A DNA stretch of 64,000 nucleotides from Streptantibioticus_C sp963761325 (GTDB lineage: Bacteria; Actinomycetota; Actinomycetes; Streptomycetales; Streptomycetaceae): assembly GCA_963761325.1 (NCBI GenBank), contig CAVXGZ010000002.1, positions 310,001 through 374,000 on the forward strand. The letters run 5' to 3'. This document shows positions 8,506-16,739 of the stretch, piece after piece (position 1 is the stretch's first letter; every line of letters begins with the position of its first letter). The notes beneath the pieces were generated by a model. That model was not told where the DNA came from, made no database searches, and worked only from the letters and a program-made list of their open reading frames with translations. Position numbers and translations under genes: made by a program.

Positions 8506-9423
8506 ATGACCTCGCCCTCGACCACCGCACCGCCCGCGCTCCGCGAGATCGCCGACGGGGTGCACGCCTACGTCCAACCGCCCGGCGGCTGGTGCCTGAA
8601 CAACGCCGGGGTGATCACCTCCGGCGGCCGGTGCCTGCTCGTCGACACCGTGGCCACCGAGCGGCGGGCCCGCCGGCTGCGCGCCGAGGTCGAGCGGATC
8701 GCGCCGGGCGGTCCGGAGGCGGTGGTCAACACCCACTTCCACGGCGACCACGTCTTCGGCAACTCGCAGTTCGCCGGCGCGACGATCATCGCCCACGAGG
8801 GCACCCGCTCCGACATGGCCGAGGCCGGGCTCGGACTGTGCCAGTTGTGGCCGGGGGTGGAGTGGGGCGACGTCCCGCTGACCCTGCCCGACCTGACCTT
8901 CTCCGACGCGCTCACCCTGCACGTCGGCGAGCTTCGGGTGGAGTTGCTGCACCTCGGCCCGGCGCACACCGCCAACGACACGGTGGTGTGGGTGCCGCAG
9001 CGCCGGGTGCTGTTCACCGGCGACGTGGCCTGGTCCGGGGTGACGCCGTACGTCCTGATGGGTTCCATCGAGGGCTCGCTCGCCGCCCTGAAGCGGATGC
9101 GCGACCTCGGCCCGGCCGTGGTGGTCGCCGGTCACGGGCAGGTGGGCGGGCCCGAGGTGCTGGAGCGGACCGAGGCGTACCTGCTGGCGCTGCGCGAGGT
9201 GGCGCGCGACGGCCTGCGCTCCGGCCACTCCGCGCTGGAGGCCGCCCGCAAGGCCGATCTCGGCGAGCTGGGACGGCAGTTGGACCCCGAGCGGCTGGTC
9301 GGCAACCTGCACCGCGCCTACGCCGAACTGCAGGGGCTCGCCCCCGGCGCCCGGATCGACGTGGGCGCCTCGTTCATGGAGATGGTGGAGTTCAACGGCG
9401 GCCTGCCGCAGTGCCACGCCTGA
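8506..9423 (+). CDS. MBL-fold metallo-hydrolase
   Basis: The 305-residue protein has the metallo-beta-lactamase signature THFHGDHVFGN (HxHxDH), a later histidine in LGPAHTAND, VLFTGDVAW with the bridging aspartate, and a C-terminal AGHGQ histidine. This gives a full binuclear metal site. Lactamase-fold proteins in aromatic polyketide clusters can act as thioesterases or cyclases, and others are general hydrolases. It follows the ketoreductase by 46 bases with a GGAG site in front of the ATG, so co-transcription is likely. The substrate is not evident. Confidence 0.88.
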   Translation: MTSPSTTAPPALREIADGVHAYVQPPGGWCLNNAGVITSGGRCLLVDTVATERRARRLRAEVERIAPGGPEAVVNTHFHGDHVFGNSQFAGATIIAHEGTRSDMAEAGLGLCQLWPGVEWGDVPLTLPDLTFSDALTLHVGELRVELLHLGPAHTANDTVVWVPQRRVLFTGDVAWSGVTPYVLMGSIEGSLAALKRMRDLGPAVVVAGHGQVGGPEVLERTEAYLLALREVARDGLRSGHSALEAARKADLGELGRQLDPERLVGNLHRAYAELQGLAPGARIDVGASFMEMVEFNGGLPQCHA

Positions 9424-9435
9424 CGACGCCCCGCT

Positions 9436-9462
9436 GCCGCGCCGGCCTCCCGCCGGCGCGGC
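9436..9462. terminator. 11-bp hairpin between convergent genes
   Basis: Positions 9436-9446 and 9452-9462 are exact reverse complements with a 5-base loop. The hairpin sits 13 bases after the MBL-fold stop and upstream of the opposing SnoaL-like stop. It is a likely bidirectional terminator. Confidence 0.7.
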
Positions 9463-9546
9463 TTCGTCATGCCCGCACGGCCCCGGCATGACGGCGCGGC
9501 GGGAACCGGCCCTCGGTCCCCGCCGCGTCCGCCGGTCGTGCCGGGC

Positions 9547-9993
9547 TCATCGCTCCGCGGGCACGTCGCGGTGGATGACCCGCTCCCGGGTGATCAACTC
9601 GCCGTCCCGGCGCACCAGTTCGTCCTCGACGGTGAACGTCGGCTCGAAGACCACGTTGCCCTCGCGGTCGGTCCTGGTCACCAGCGAGTAGTACGACACC
9701 CGCAGCGTCTCGCCGGTCTCGTCGGGCTCGATCAGCAACTGGTCGAACCAGTGCCGGACCGCGATGTCCTTGTAGCGCGGGAGCGCGAGGCGCATCCCGG
9801 CGATCATCGCCTCCCGGCCCTCGGCGCGCTGGCCGTTGGAGTGCACCGTCACTCCGTCCTCGGTGAAGGTCCCCGCGAATCCCTCGATGTCCAAGGCGTC
9901 CACGAGCCTCATCTGCCGTGCGTAGAACGTCCGCACCTCCGCGTACAGATCTCCGGTGACCTGGCGGTTGCCTGCCTGGACCGCGTGAGACAC
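9547..9993 (-). CDS. SnoaL-like / nuclear transport factor 2-fold protein
   Basis: Using the GTG at 9993, which has GAGGAG six bases upstream, the product is 148 residues. It has the NTF2-like cone pattern: an N-terminal helix (LYAEVRTFYARQMRLVDALD), FAGTFTEDGVTVHS, GREAMIAGM, and three long strands ending VIHRDVP. In polyketide pathways this fold serves as aldol-type cyclases, hydroxylases or dehydratases. The protein resembles the small bacterial members tied to aromatic polyketide and hydroxylation steps. The open frame continues upstream, but without a family match. The neighbouring genes support a biosynthetic role. Confidence 0.75.
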   Translation of the reverse strand: MSHAVQAGNRQVTGDLYAEVRTFYARQMRLVDALDIEGFAGTFTEDGVTVHSNGQRAEGREAMIAGMRLALPRYKDIAVRHWFDQLLIEPDETGETLRVSYYSLVTRTDREGNVVFEPTFTVEDELVRRDGELITRERVIHRDVPAER

Positions 9994-10443
9994 AGCGGCT
10001 CCTCTCGATGACGGTCTGCCCCCCGGCCGAGGGCACGGTTCCCGCCGAGCCTGCCCCCGGCCGCTGCAGCCGCGCTGGAGCGCCGATCGCCGCCCGCTCG
10101 ACGCCGCGGACCGCCGGCCGGCCGGGCGGCGGCTCCACCGTTTCCCGACCGGTCCACCGGACGGCTCCAGAGCCGTTCGAGCGGCCGGGGCCACGATGGC
10201 ACCCATGACGGAACCAGGCACCCCGCACTCCGCTCCGTCTCAGCCCCGCCCGACCCCGTCGGTCCGACCGGCCCACCGCGTCTGCCACGCGCTGCGCCGG
10301 TCCCAGGTGTGCGCGCCTGCCCCGACCGGATCGCCGGCGGCCTCCAGCCGCACCGCGCCGGGACGGACCGGGCCGTCCCGCGCCCACCCGCCGGAGCACC
10401 CCGACCGAACGTCCTCCCGGACATCCCCCCTGGAGCTCAACGC
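9994..10443. other. 450-base intergenic region without a supported gene
   Basis: The region separates the divergent SnoaL-like gene and the MFS exporter and must contain both promoters. A short open frame on the + strand (10196-10447) has low-complexity composition and no plausible product. I see no regulator gene, strong palindrome or RNA gene here. Confidence 0.5.
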
Positions 10444-11901
10444 ATGACCAGTGAAGTCCTCGCAGAACAGCCCGTCGGGCGCTCGGGTCCGGCGCAACGC
10501 ACCGGTCTGATCCTGGCGGCGTGCTGTCTCAGCCAGCTCATGGTGATCCTCGACAGCTCGATCATGAACGTCGCCCTGCCGGTGGTCGAGCGCGACCTGC
10601 ACTTCGACGCCAACAGCCTGCAGTGGGTGCTCAACGCGTTCACCATCCCGTTCGCCGGCTTCCTGCTGCTCGCCGGCCGGCTGGCCGACCTCTACGGCCG
10701 GCGCCGGCTGTTCCTGACCGGCATCGTGCTGTTCACCCTCACCAGCCTGATCGGCGGCCTGTCGGCCAACGGACCGATGCTGGTGGCCGCCCGGGCCGGC
10801 CAGGGCGTGGCGGCGGCGGTCATCGCGCCGGCCAGCCTCACCCTGCTGAGCATCACCTTCAAGACGCCGGCCGAGCGGGCCAGGGCCTTCGGCCTGTGGG
10901 GCGCGGCGGCCGGCAGCGGCGGCGCGATCGGCGTGCTGGCCGGCGGGGTGATCGTGGAGTGGCTGCCCTGGCGCTGGGTGCTGCTGGTCAACGTGCCGCT
11001 GGGCGTGCTGCTGTTCGCGATGGCCTGGGCCTCGGTGGGGGAGTCGCGCGACGAGCGGGCCCGGCGCAAGCTGGACATCCCCGGCGCGCTGTCGGTCACG
11101 CTGGGCATCGCCTCGCTGGTCTACGGCATCGCCGAGGGGCAGAACTACGGCTGGACGCAGGGGCGGATCATCGCCGCGCTGGCGGTCGGCGCGGTCCTGG
11201 TGGCGTTCTTCCTCTACGACCAGGCGCGGCTGGCCCCGGTGCCGCTGATGACGCTCGGCATCTTCCGCAAGCGCTCGGTCTCGACGGCCAACATCGTGAT
11301 GTTCCTCGGCGGCGCGGTGATGCTCGGCACCTTCTACTTCCTGACGCTGCTGCTGCAGGTGGTGCTCCGCTACAGCCCGCTGCACACCGGTCTGGCCTAC
11401 CTGCCGCTGTCGCTGGCCACCTTCGTCGGCGCGTTCACCTGCTCGGCGGTGGTCGCCAAGACCGGCGCCCGGCCGGTGCTGCTGCTCGGCATGGCGCTGG
11501 ACGCGATCGCGCTGCTGTGGCTGTCGCGGGCCGACGAGCACGCCACGTTCGCCGGCGGACTGCTCGGCCCGACGGTGCTGTTCGGCATCGGGATCGGGCT
11601 GGTGAGCACCGGCACCGCGAACGCCGCGACGGCCGAGGTGCCCTGGACCCAGCAGGGCATGGCCTCCGGGCTGCTCAACACCAACAAGTCGGTGGGTTCG
11701 GCGGCCGGCCTGGCCGCGCTGGTCGCCATCTCCAACTCCCGTACCGCGCACCTGATCAGCGGCGACCCGGCGGCCGCGCACGACGGGCACGCGCTGGCCG
11801 GCGGCTTCCAACTCGGCTTCCTGGTCGCCTGCGGCTTCTCCGTGGTCGGCCTGATCGCCGCGCTGTTCACCCCCCGGCTCTCCGAGATGAAGCGGGGCTG
11901 A
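10444..11901 (+). CDS. MFS exporter, DHA2 (EmrB/QacA) family, 14 transmembrane segments
   Basis: The 485-residue protein has the hydrophobic pattern of a 14-helix drug:proton antiporter: LMVILDSSIMNVALPVV in the first helix (DHA2 motif D1), GRLADLYGRRRLFLTG (motif A), and VAARAGQGVAAAVIAPASL followed by the motif C region near residue 150. It probably exports the product of the adjacent polyketide cluster and so contributes to self-resistance. No TetR or MarR gene is next to it. The ATG at 10444 was chosen because upstream codons do not continue the family's N-terminus. Confidence 0.9.
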   Translation: MTSEVLAEQPVGRSGPAQRTGLILAACCLSQLMVILDSSIMNVALPVVERDLHFDANSLQWVLNAFTIPFAGFLLLAGRLADLYGRRRLFLTGIVLFTLTSLIGGLSANGPMLVAARAGQGVAAAVIAPASLTLLSITFKTPAERARAFGLWGAAAGSGGAIGVLAGGVIVEWLPWRWVLLVNVPLGVLLFAMAWASVGESRDERARRKLDIPGALSVTLGIASLVYGIAEGQNYGWTQGRIIAALAVGAVLVAFFLYDQARLAPVPLMTLGIFRKRSVSTANIVMFLGGAVMLGTFYFLTLLLQVVLRYSPLHTGLAYLPLSLATFVGAFTCSAVVAKTGARPVLLLGMALDAIALLWLSRADEHATFAGGLLGPTVLFGIGIGLVSTGTANAATAEVPWTQQGMASGLLNTNKSVGSAAGLAALVAISNSRTAHLISGDPAAAHDGHALAGGFQLGFLVACGFSVVGLIAALFTPRLSEMKRG

Positions 11902-11976
11902 CCGCAGAACGAGGCTGGCGCGGCGTCGAATTGACGTCGCGTCAGCTCACGTGCGGCGGCTCGCGGAGCGGCCGGC

Positions 11977-13077
11977 TCACAGGAAGTCGGCGAACCGGAT
12001 CACGCCCGCCGCGTCCGGGGCGGCGCCGAAGCCGAGCAGCCGTTCGCCCTCCTGCGCCAACTCGGCGCGCTCGCCCGCGCGGACCGGTGCGAACAGCTGC
12101 ACGGTCAGGACCGGTGCGGCGCGCTCCCGGTCGATCCGCCAGGCGCCGCGCACGAATCCGCCGACCAGGACCGTCCCGGGTATCACCGCGTTCTTCGTCC
12201 TGATCGCCAGCCGGTGCTCGTCGCTGATGATCCGGGTGCGGTCGGCGTGCGAGAGGATCGCGTTGTCGTACGGGGCCAGGAAGCGCACCGGGGCCGGGGT
12301 GCCGGGGTCGGGGCGCGGGGCGTCCGGCAGGTCCAGCAGTTCGCGGCCCGACTCGTCGCGGAAGACCGCCAGTCGGTCCTTCAGCCCCCGGGTCACCTCG
12401 CCCAGCCGGCTCAGCCCGGACCACGCCTGGACGTCGCGCACCGTGGCCGGACCGAACGCGGCGAGGTAGCGCATCACCAGCCGCCCCGGATCCGGCCGCT
12501 CCTCCAGCGGGACGCCGAGCCAGTCCCGCGCGGTCGCGTAGGCGGTCTGCCCGGTGCGGCCCCAGACGCCGCGCGGCGGGGTCTGGACGACCGGCAGCAG
12601 GCAGCGCACCACGTTGACCAGGGTCTGCGCGCTCTGCTCCGGCCACCGCTCGGTCAGCAGCTCGCCGAGTTCGGCGGTGGTGCGGGGCCGCTCCGCGAGT
12701 AGTTCGCGCGCCGCGGCGGTGACCTGGTCGAGATCGAGGCCGCCGATGCGCCTGCCGAACGTGGAGCGCAGGCCGCGCTCCAGCAGCGGCTGGGTCCACG
12801 GGCGCAGCGACCGGCAGTCGCGGGCGCTGACCAGGTGGACGGTGCCGCGCATCACGACGATGCGCACCACCTGCCGTCCGGTCAGCAGCCGGGACAGTTC
12901 CTCGGGGCGGAAGTCCGCCAGCCGGCTCCACAGGCCGTAGTAGGGCGGGTTGGGCGCCTGCGCCTGCAGCCCCACCAGGTGCTCCACCGCGTCCAGCGCG
13001 GGGACGTCCCGGCGGCTCAGCAGCATCTGCCGTTCCAGGAAGGCCCGGTTGAGCGCTTCGCGGCCGAGGACGGTCAT
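11977..13077 (-). CDS. HTH_42 winged-helix protein, AlkZ-like DNA glycosylase
   Basis: The 366-residue protein starts MTVLGREALNRAFLERQMLL and reads VEHLVGLQAQAPNPPYYGLWSRL. This is the hallmark N-terminal part of the HTH_42 superfamily, with the QxQ catalytic signature at Q38-A39-Q40. A central segment (VVIRGTVHLVS-like, here IVVMRGTVHLVSARD) and C-terminal FLAPYDNAILSH also fit. Members with QxQ, such as AlkZ, excise bulky alkylated bases and confer self-resistance to azinomycin-, trioxacarcin- or hedamycin-type compounds; those with QxD belong to the AlkX/YcaQ branch. Its location at the end of an aromatic-polyketide gene set suggests the product may alkylate DNA. Housekeeping homologues also exist, so this is a hypothesis. 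A nearby hairpin separates it from the next gene. Confidence 0.85.
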   Translation of the reverse strand: MTVLGREALNRAFLERQMLLSRRDVPALDAVEHLVGLQAQAPNPPYYGLWSRLADFRPEELSRLLTGRQVVRIVVMRGTVHLVSARDCRSLRPWTQPLLERGLRSTFGRRIGGLDLDQVTAAARELLAERPRTTAELGELLTERWPEQSAQTLVNVVRCLLPVVQTPPRGVWGRTGQTAYATARDWLGVPLEERPDPGRLVMRYLAAFGPATVRDVQAWSGLSRLGEVTRGLKDRLAVFRDESGRELLDLPDAPRPDPGTPAPVRFLAPYDNAILSHADRTRIISDEHRLAIRTKNAVIPGTVLVGGFVRGAWRIDRERAAPVLTVQLFAPVRAGERAELAQEGERLLGFGAAPDAAGVIRFADFL

Positions 13078-13141
13078 GCGGACTCCTTGGGATGCGGCGC
13101 GGCCCACGAGCCTATCCGCCGCCCGTGCGGCCCGTGCCGAG

Positions 13142-13178
13142 GCCGTGTCCGGCGGTCCCCTCCGACGCCGGACACGGC
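13142..13178. terminator. 12-bp hairpin downstream of the lipoprotein gene
   Basis: Positions 13142-13153 and 13167-13178 are exact reverse complements with a 13-base loop. On the - strand the hairpin lies about 50 bases after the lipoprotein stop and before the glycosylase start, so it probably ends the lipoprotein transcript. Confidence 0.65.
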
Positions 13179-13226
13179 TCCCGCCCCCGGGCGTCCGGCG
13201 GGTGGCCGGCCGGCGCCCGGTGGTCC

Positions 13227-13952
13227 TCAGCGGGCGGAGACCCGGCCGACCAGGCTCCTGGTCAGGCCCACGCCCGCGCCGCCGGTGTCGCTCTGCGCGT
13301 TGTCGAGCGTGGTGACGACCAGGTCGCCGACCCGCACCGCGACCAGCGTGGTGCCGCCGCTCCAGGCCGGCGAGGTGACGACGCCCTCCAGCGCCTCGTC
13401 GCCCAGCCCGGGCAGGCTCTTGACCGTCAGACGGGTGGCGTAGGAGGTGCCGCCCTGCTGGGAGGTGAAGTGCGCGCAGCCGGCGAAGACCTTGCGCAGG
13501 CCGGCCATCGCCGCGTGCGCGCCGCCGCCGGGGAAGCCGTCGATCTCCTGGGCGAAGGTGTCGTAGGTGCCGTGGGTGTAGTCGTTCTGCGCGAACGAGA
13601 CGCCGTTCACGGCCGCGGTGTTGATCCAGCTGGTGGAGCTGAGCGCGTCGCACGCCTTGGCGGCCGGTATCGGGGAGGAGGCGCCCGCGACGTCGTGGTC
13701 GCCGGTGTTGCGGGTGCCGCCGGCGTCGATCCGGAAGCCGGCGGGCAGCGCGCTGCCGGGCAGCAGCAGGGAGTTGAGCTCGCGTCCGCTGGGCACCGCG
13801 GCCGCCCTGCCGCCGGCGCGGGCGCCGGCCGAGGCGGACGGCCCGGTGGAGGAGCCGCTCGACGTCGTGCCGGTCGGCGAGCAGCCGGCGAGTCCGAGGA
13901 CGGCCGCGGTGGCGACGGTGGCCAGGACGGTGCGGCGGGAGAGCTGAGACAT
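13227..13952 (-). CDS. Putative secreted lipoprotein
   Basis: From the ATG at 13952 the 241-residue product has a basic N-terminus (SRRTVL), a hydrophobic stretch and the lipobox LAGC with the lipidated cysteine at residue 24, so it should be anchored to the outer face of the membrane. An RR pair near the start leaves Tat export possible. A low-complexity Ser/Thr/Gly linker follows, then a compact domain with two cysteines (AKACDAL, FAGCAHF) that may form a disulfide. I do not recognise a functional family beyond the general PknH-sensor-like/secreted actinobacterial type. Neighbours give no clue to its job. Confidence 0.8.
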   Translation of the reverse strand: MSQLSRRTVLATVATAAVLGLAGCSPTGTTSSGSSTGPSASAGARAGGRAAAVPSGRELNSLLLPGSALPAGFRIDAGGTRNTGDHDVAGASSPIPAAKACDALSSTSWINTAAVNGVSFAQNDYTHGTYDTFAQEIDGFPGGGAHAAMAGLRKVFAGCAHFTSQQGGTSYATRLTVKSLPGLGDEALEGVVTSPAWSGGTTLVAVRVGDLVVTTLDNAQSDTGGAGVGLTRSLVGRVSAR

Positions 13953-14151
13953 GCGGAGAGGTACCCCTTGTGAACGGTGACTGGTGTGGTCGGCGATAAT
14001 CAGATCATGCTTTGTGAACTGCGTCAACACGACTATTCGTGAACGCCGGTGTATGATGTGGATCCGCGTCGTCCCCGGCGTTTCCACGGTTCGCCGCCGC
14101 CCGCCGGGGGAGCCCGCCCGCCGCCTCCGCCGTCGCAGAAGGGTCCGCCCA

Positions 14152-16167
14152 GTGCCGGACAACAGGACAGAAGTGACCGCCGCCGGGATCGCACGGCTCG
14201 CCGGGGTCGGGCGGGCCGCGGTGAGCAACTGGCGCCGCCGCCATCCGGACTTCCCCAAGCCGGTCGGCGGCACCGACACCAGTCCGGCCTTCGACCTGGC
14301 GGACGTCGAGCGCTGGCTGCGCGACCAGGGCAAGCTCGGCCGGATCCCGCTGCGCGAGCGGGTCTGGCAGCAGGTCGAGCGGGAACCGGACGGCACGTCC
14401 GCCGCCCTGCGCCTGGTGGGCGCCGCCCTGCTGCTCCTGCGCGCCCGGCCGGACGCCGGCGAGGAGATGGCCGGTGCGGGGGAGGGCCTGTCCGCCGCGC
14501 TGGAGGCGGTGTTGGTCGACCGGCTGGGCACAGGCCACCCGGTCGCGCTGCCGCCCGCCGCCCGGCTCGCCGGCCACCGCGACCTGCTGGCCGGCGTCGC
14601 CGAACTCGGCCGCGAACTCGGCCCAGGGCCGGCGTTCGAGTTCCTGCTCGGCCGCCATCTGGACGCCGGACCGCGGCAGTACGTGGTCACCCCCGCCCGG
14701 CTCGCCGAACTGATGGCCGAACTCGCCGGCCCGGCGGACGCGGTGCTCGACCCGGCGTGCGGCTACGGCGGGCTGCTGCGCGCGGCGCCGGCCGAGGCCG
14801 CCGTCCACGGCCAGGACGGCGATCCCGACCTCGCCGCGCTGACCGCGCTGCGCGCCGCCCTGCACACCGACGGGCCGGTACGCGTCCGGGTCGGCGACAG
14901 CCTGCGCGCCGACGCCTTCCCCGCGTCGCGGGCGGATGCCGTGCTGTGCCACCCGCCGTTCAACGAACGCAACTGGGGCCACGAGGAGTTGGCCTACGAC
15001 GCCCGCTGGGAGTACGGGCTGCCGCCGCGCGCCGAGTCCGAACTCGCCTGGGTGCAGCACGCCCTCGCGCACGCCCGGGAGGACGGCTGCGTCGTCCTGC
15101 TGATGCCGCCGGCCGCCGCCTCCCGCCGCTCCGGCCGCCGCATCCGGGCCGATCTGCTGCGCCGCGGAGCGCTGCGCGCGGTGGTCGCCCTGCCGGCCGG
15201 CGCGGCCCCGCCGTACGGGATCCCGCTGCACCTGTGGGTGCTGCGCCGGCCGGGCTCGGACAGCCGCGCGCCGCAGCGGCTCCTGCTGGTGGACACCGGC
15301 GACCTGTCCGACGGCCGGGCCAAGGCGCCCTGGCAGCGCCTGCGTTCGGCGGTGCTGGACGCCTGGCACGCCTTCGAGCGGCACGGTGCCGTCCCCGAGC
15401 GGCCCGGGGTGAGCCGCACCGTGCAGGTGATCGACCTGCTCGACGACGACGTGGACCTGACCCCGGCGCGGCACCTGCCGCCCCGGGTGGTCGGCGGCGG
15501 CGAGAGCGGGCTCACCGAGATCCGCGACCGGCTCACCGGCGCCCTGCGCCGCACCGCGGAACTCGCGCCGTCCGCGGCGGTCCGCGGGGCGCCCGCGCAC
15601 TGGCCGCTCACCAGCGTCGGCGAACTCGCCCGCGCCGGCGCCCTGGTGATGCGTACCGGCGGCGCGGGCGCGGTCTGCGGCGGCGCCGCCCCGGCCGTGC
15701 TGACCGAGCACGACATCGTCGCGGGCGGCGCCCCCTCCGGCACCCTCCCCGAAGGCCCCGACGAGGAACCGGTGCTCGTCGCGGCCGGCGACGTGGTGCT
15801 CCCGGTGATGGGGCGCGGCACGGTGACCCGCGTCGTCGACGAGGCGTCGGCGGGCAGCGCGCTGGGCCGCAACGTCTACCTGCTGCGCCCCGACCCGGAC
15901 ACCCTGGACCCGTGGTTCCTCGCCGGCTTCCTGCGCGGCACCGCCAACAACCAGCAGGCCAGCAGCTACACCTCCACCGCCACCCGGCTCGACGTGCGCC
16001 GCCTGCAGGTGCCCCGGCTGCCGCTGGCCGACCAGCGCCGCTACGGCGAACGCTTCCGCGCCCTCGCCGCCTTCGAGGAGGCCCAGCAACTCGCCTTCAC
16101 CCTGGGCGAACTGCTCGTCCAGGGCCTCTACGACGGACTGACCGACGGCAGCGTCAGCCCGCGGTGA
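14152..16167 (+). CDS. N-6 adenine DNA methylase with N-terminal helix-turn-helix (HsdM-like)
   Basis: With the GTG at 14152 (GAAGGG upstream) the product is 671 residues. An N-terminal MerR/phage-type helix-turn-helix (TAAGIARLAGVGRAAVSNWRRR) is followed by a helical region and a class I methyltransferase core. The core has motif I DPACGYGGLL near residue 200 and motif IV HPPF near 266, in place of the usual NPPF/NPPY. The C-terminal third (SVGELARAGALVMRTGG, TRLDVRRLQVPRLPL) looks like a type I specificity/target-recognition half. No restriction subunit is nearby, so it is an orphan that could methylate DNA or have drifted to a regulatory role. An in-frame GTG at 14173 is an alternative start. 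Confidence 0.85.
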   Translation: MPDNRTEVTAAGIARLAGVGRAAVSNWRRRHPDFPKPVGGTDTSPAFDLADVERWLRDQGKLGRIPLRERVWQQVEREPDGTSAALRLVGAALLLLRARPDAGEEMAGAGEGLSAALEAVLVDRLGTGHPVALPPAARLAGHRDLLAGVAELGRELGPGPAFEFLLGRHLDAGPRQYVVTPARLAELMAELAGPADAVLDPACGYGGLLRAAPAEAAVHGQDGDPDLAALTALRAALHTDGPVRVRVGDSLRADAFPASRADAVLCHPPFNERNWGHEELAYDARWEYGLPPRAESELAWVQHALAHAREDGCVVLLMPPAAASRRSGRRIRADLLRRGALRAVVALPAGAAPPYGIPLHLWVLRRPGSDSRAPQRLLLVDTGDLSDGRAKAPWQRLRSAVLDAWHAFERHGAVPERPGVSRTVQVIDLLDDDVDLTPARHLPPRVVGGGESGLTEIRDRLTGALRRTAELAPSAAVRGAPAHWPLTSVGELARAGALVMRTGGAGAVCGGAAPAVLTEHDIVAGGAPSGTLPEGPDEEPVLVAAGDVVLPVMGRGTVTRVVDEASAGSALGRNVYLLRPDPDTLDPWFLAGFLRGTANNQQASSYTSTATRLDVRRLQVPRLPLADQRRYGERFRALAAFEEAQQLAFTLGELLVQGLYDGLTDGSVSPR

Positions 16168-16265
16168 CGGCGGCGCCCCGCTCCGGCGTCCCGGTCGATA
16201 CGCTCGGCTGCGTCACCACCCGGCTGTGCGCCGCCCTCGCGCACCCCCTCACCAGGAGCTGCGTC

Positions 16266-16739
16266 ATGAACAGCCCCGCCCCGCCCCCGCCCGCACCGCG
16301 CGGCACGCGCACCGGCACCGCGGCGGCAACGATGCTGCGCGTGGTGTTCACCGCGATCCCGCTGCTGAGCCTGGGCATCCTGGCGTGGGTGCCGATGCTG
16401 CGGCTCGCGGTCGTCAGCCGGCGCGGGCGCGACTGGGCCGCCTTCACCGCGGTGGCCGCCGCGTCCACCGGCGCCTTCGTGCTGGCCGGCTACTCCGCCG
16501 ACGAGAACGACTGGCAGACCAACGCCGGCACCGCGCTGCTGCTCACCCTCGCGGCCTGCACCGCCGGGTACTTCCTCGTCACCGACCTGCGGTGGCACGA
16601 CGCGCGCCGCGTCCCCCCGCCCCACCCGGCGCCCGTCCCGCCGCCCTACCCGCCGCGGCCGCCGGCCGGCCGGATCGAGACGGTCCGGGCCGAACTCGAC
16701 GAGCTCAGCGCCTACCTGCGCGAACAGCGGGCACCGTGA
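16266..16739 (+). CDS. Small membrane protein, two to three transmembrane segments
   Basis: This 157-residue product has a Pro-rich N-terminus, hydrophobic segments around 23-48 (VVFTAIPLLSLGILAWVPML), 58-74 and 88-105, a Pro-rich linker, and a short helical C-terminus (ETVRAELDELSAYLREQRAP). I do not recognise a characterised family. Its stop overlaps the GTG start of the downstream Ser/Thr kinase (GTGA), so the two are translationally coupled. A role as a membrane partner of the kinase is a reasonable guess. Confidence 0.75.
   Translation: MNSPAPPPPAPRGTRTGTAAATMLRVVFTAIPLLSLGILAWVPMLRLAVVSRRGRDWAAFTAVAAASTGAFVLAGYSADENDWQTNAGTALLLTLAACTAGYFLVTDLRWHDARRVPPPHPAPVPPPYPPRPPAGRIETVRAELDELSAYLREQRAP

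Noticed and set aside
10196..10447. Small frame upstream of the MFS exporter
   Set aside because: Pro/Ser/Thr/Arg-rich composition without any domain pattern; it overlaps the MFS start and has no ribosome site.
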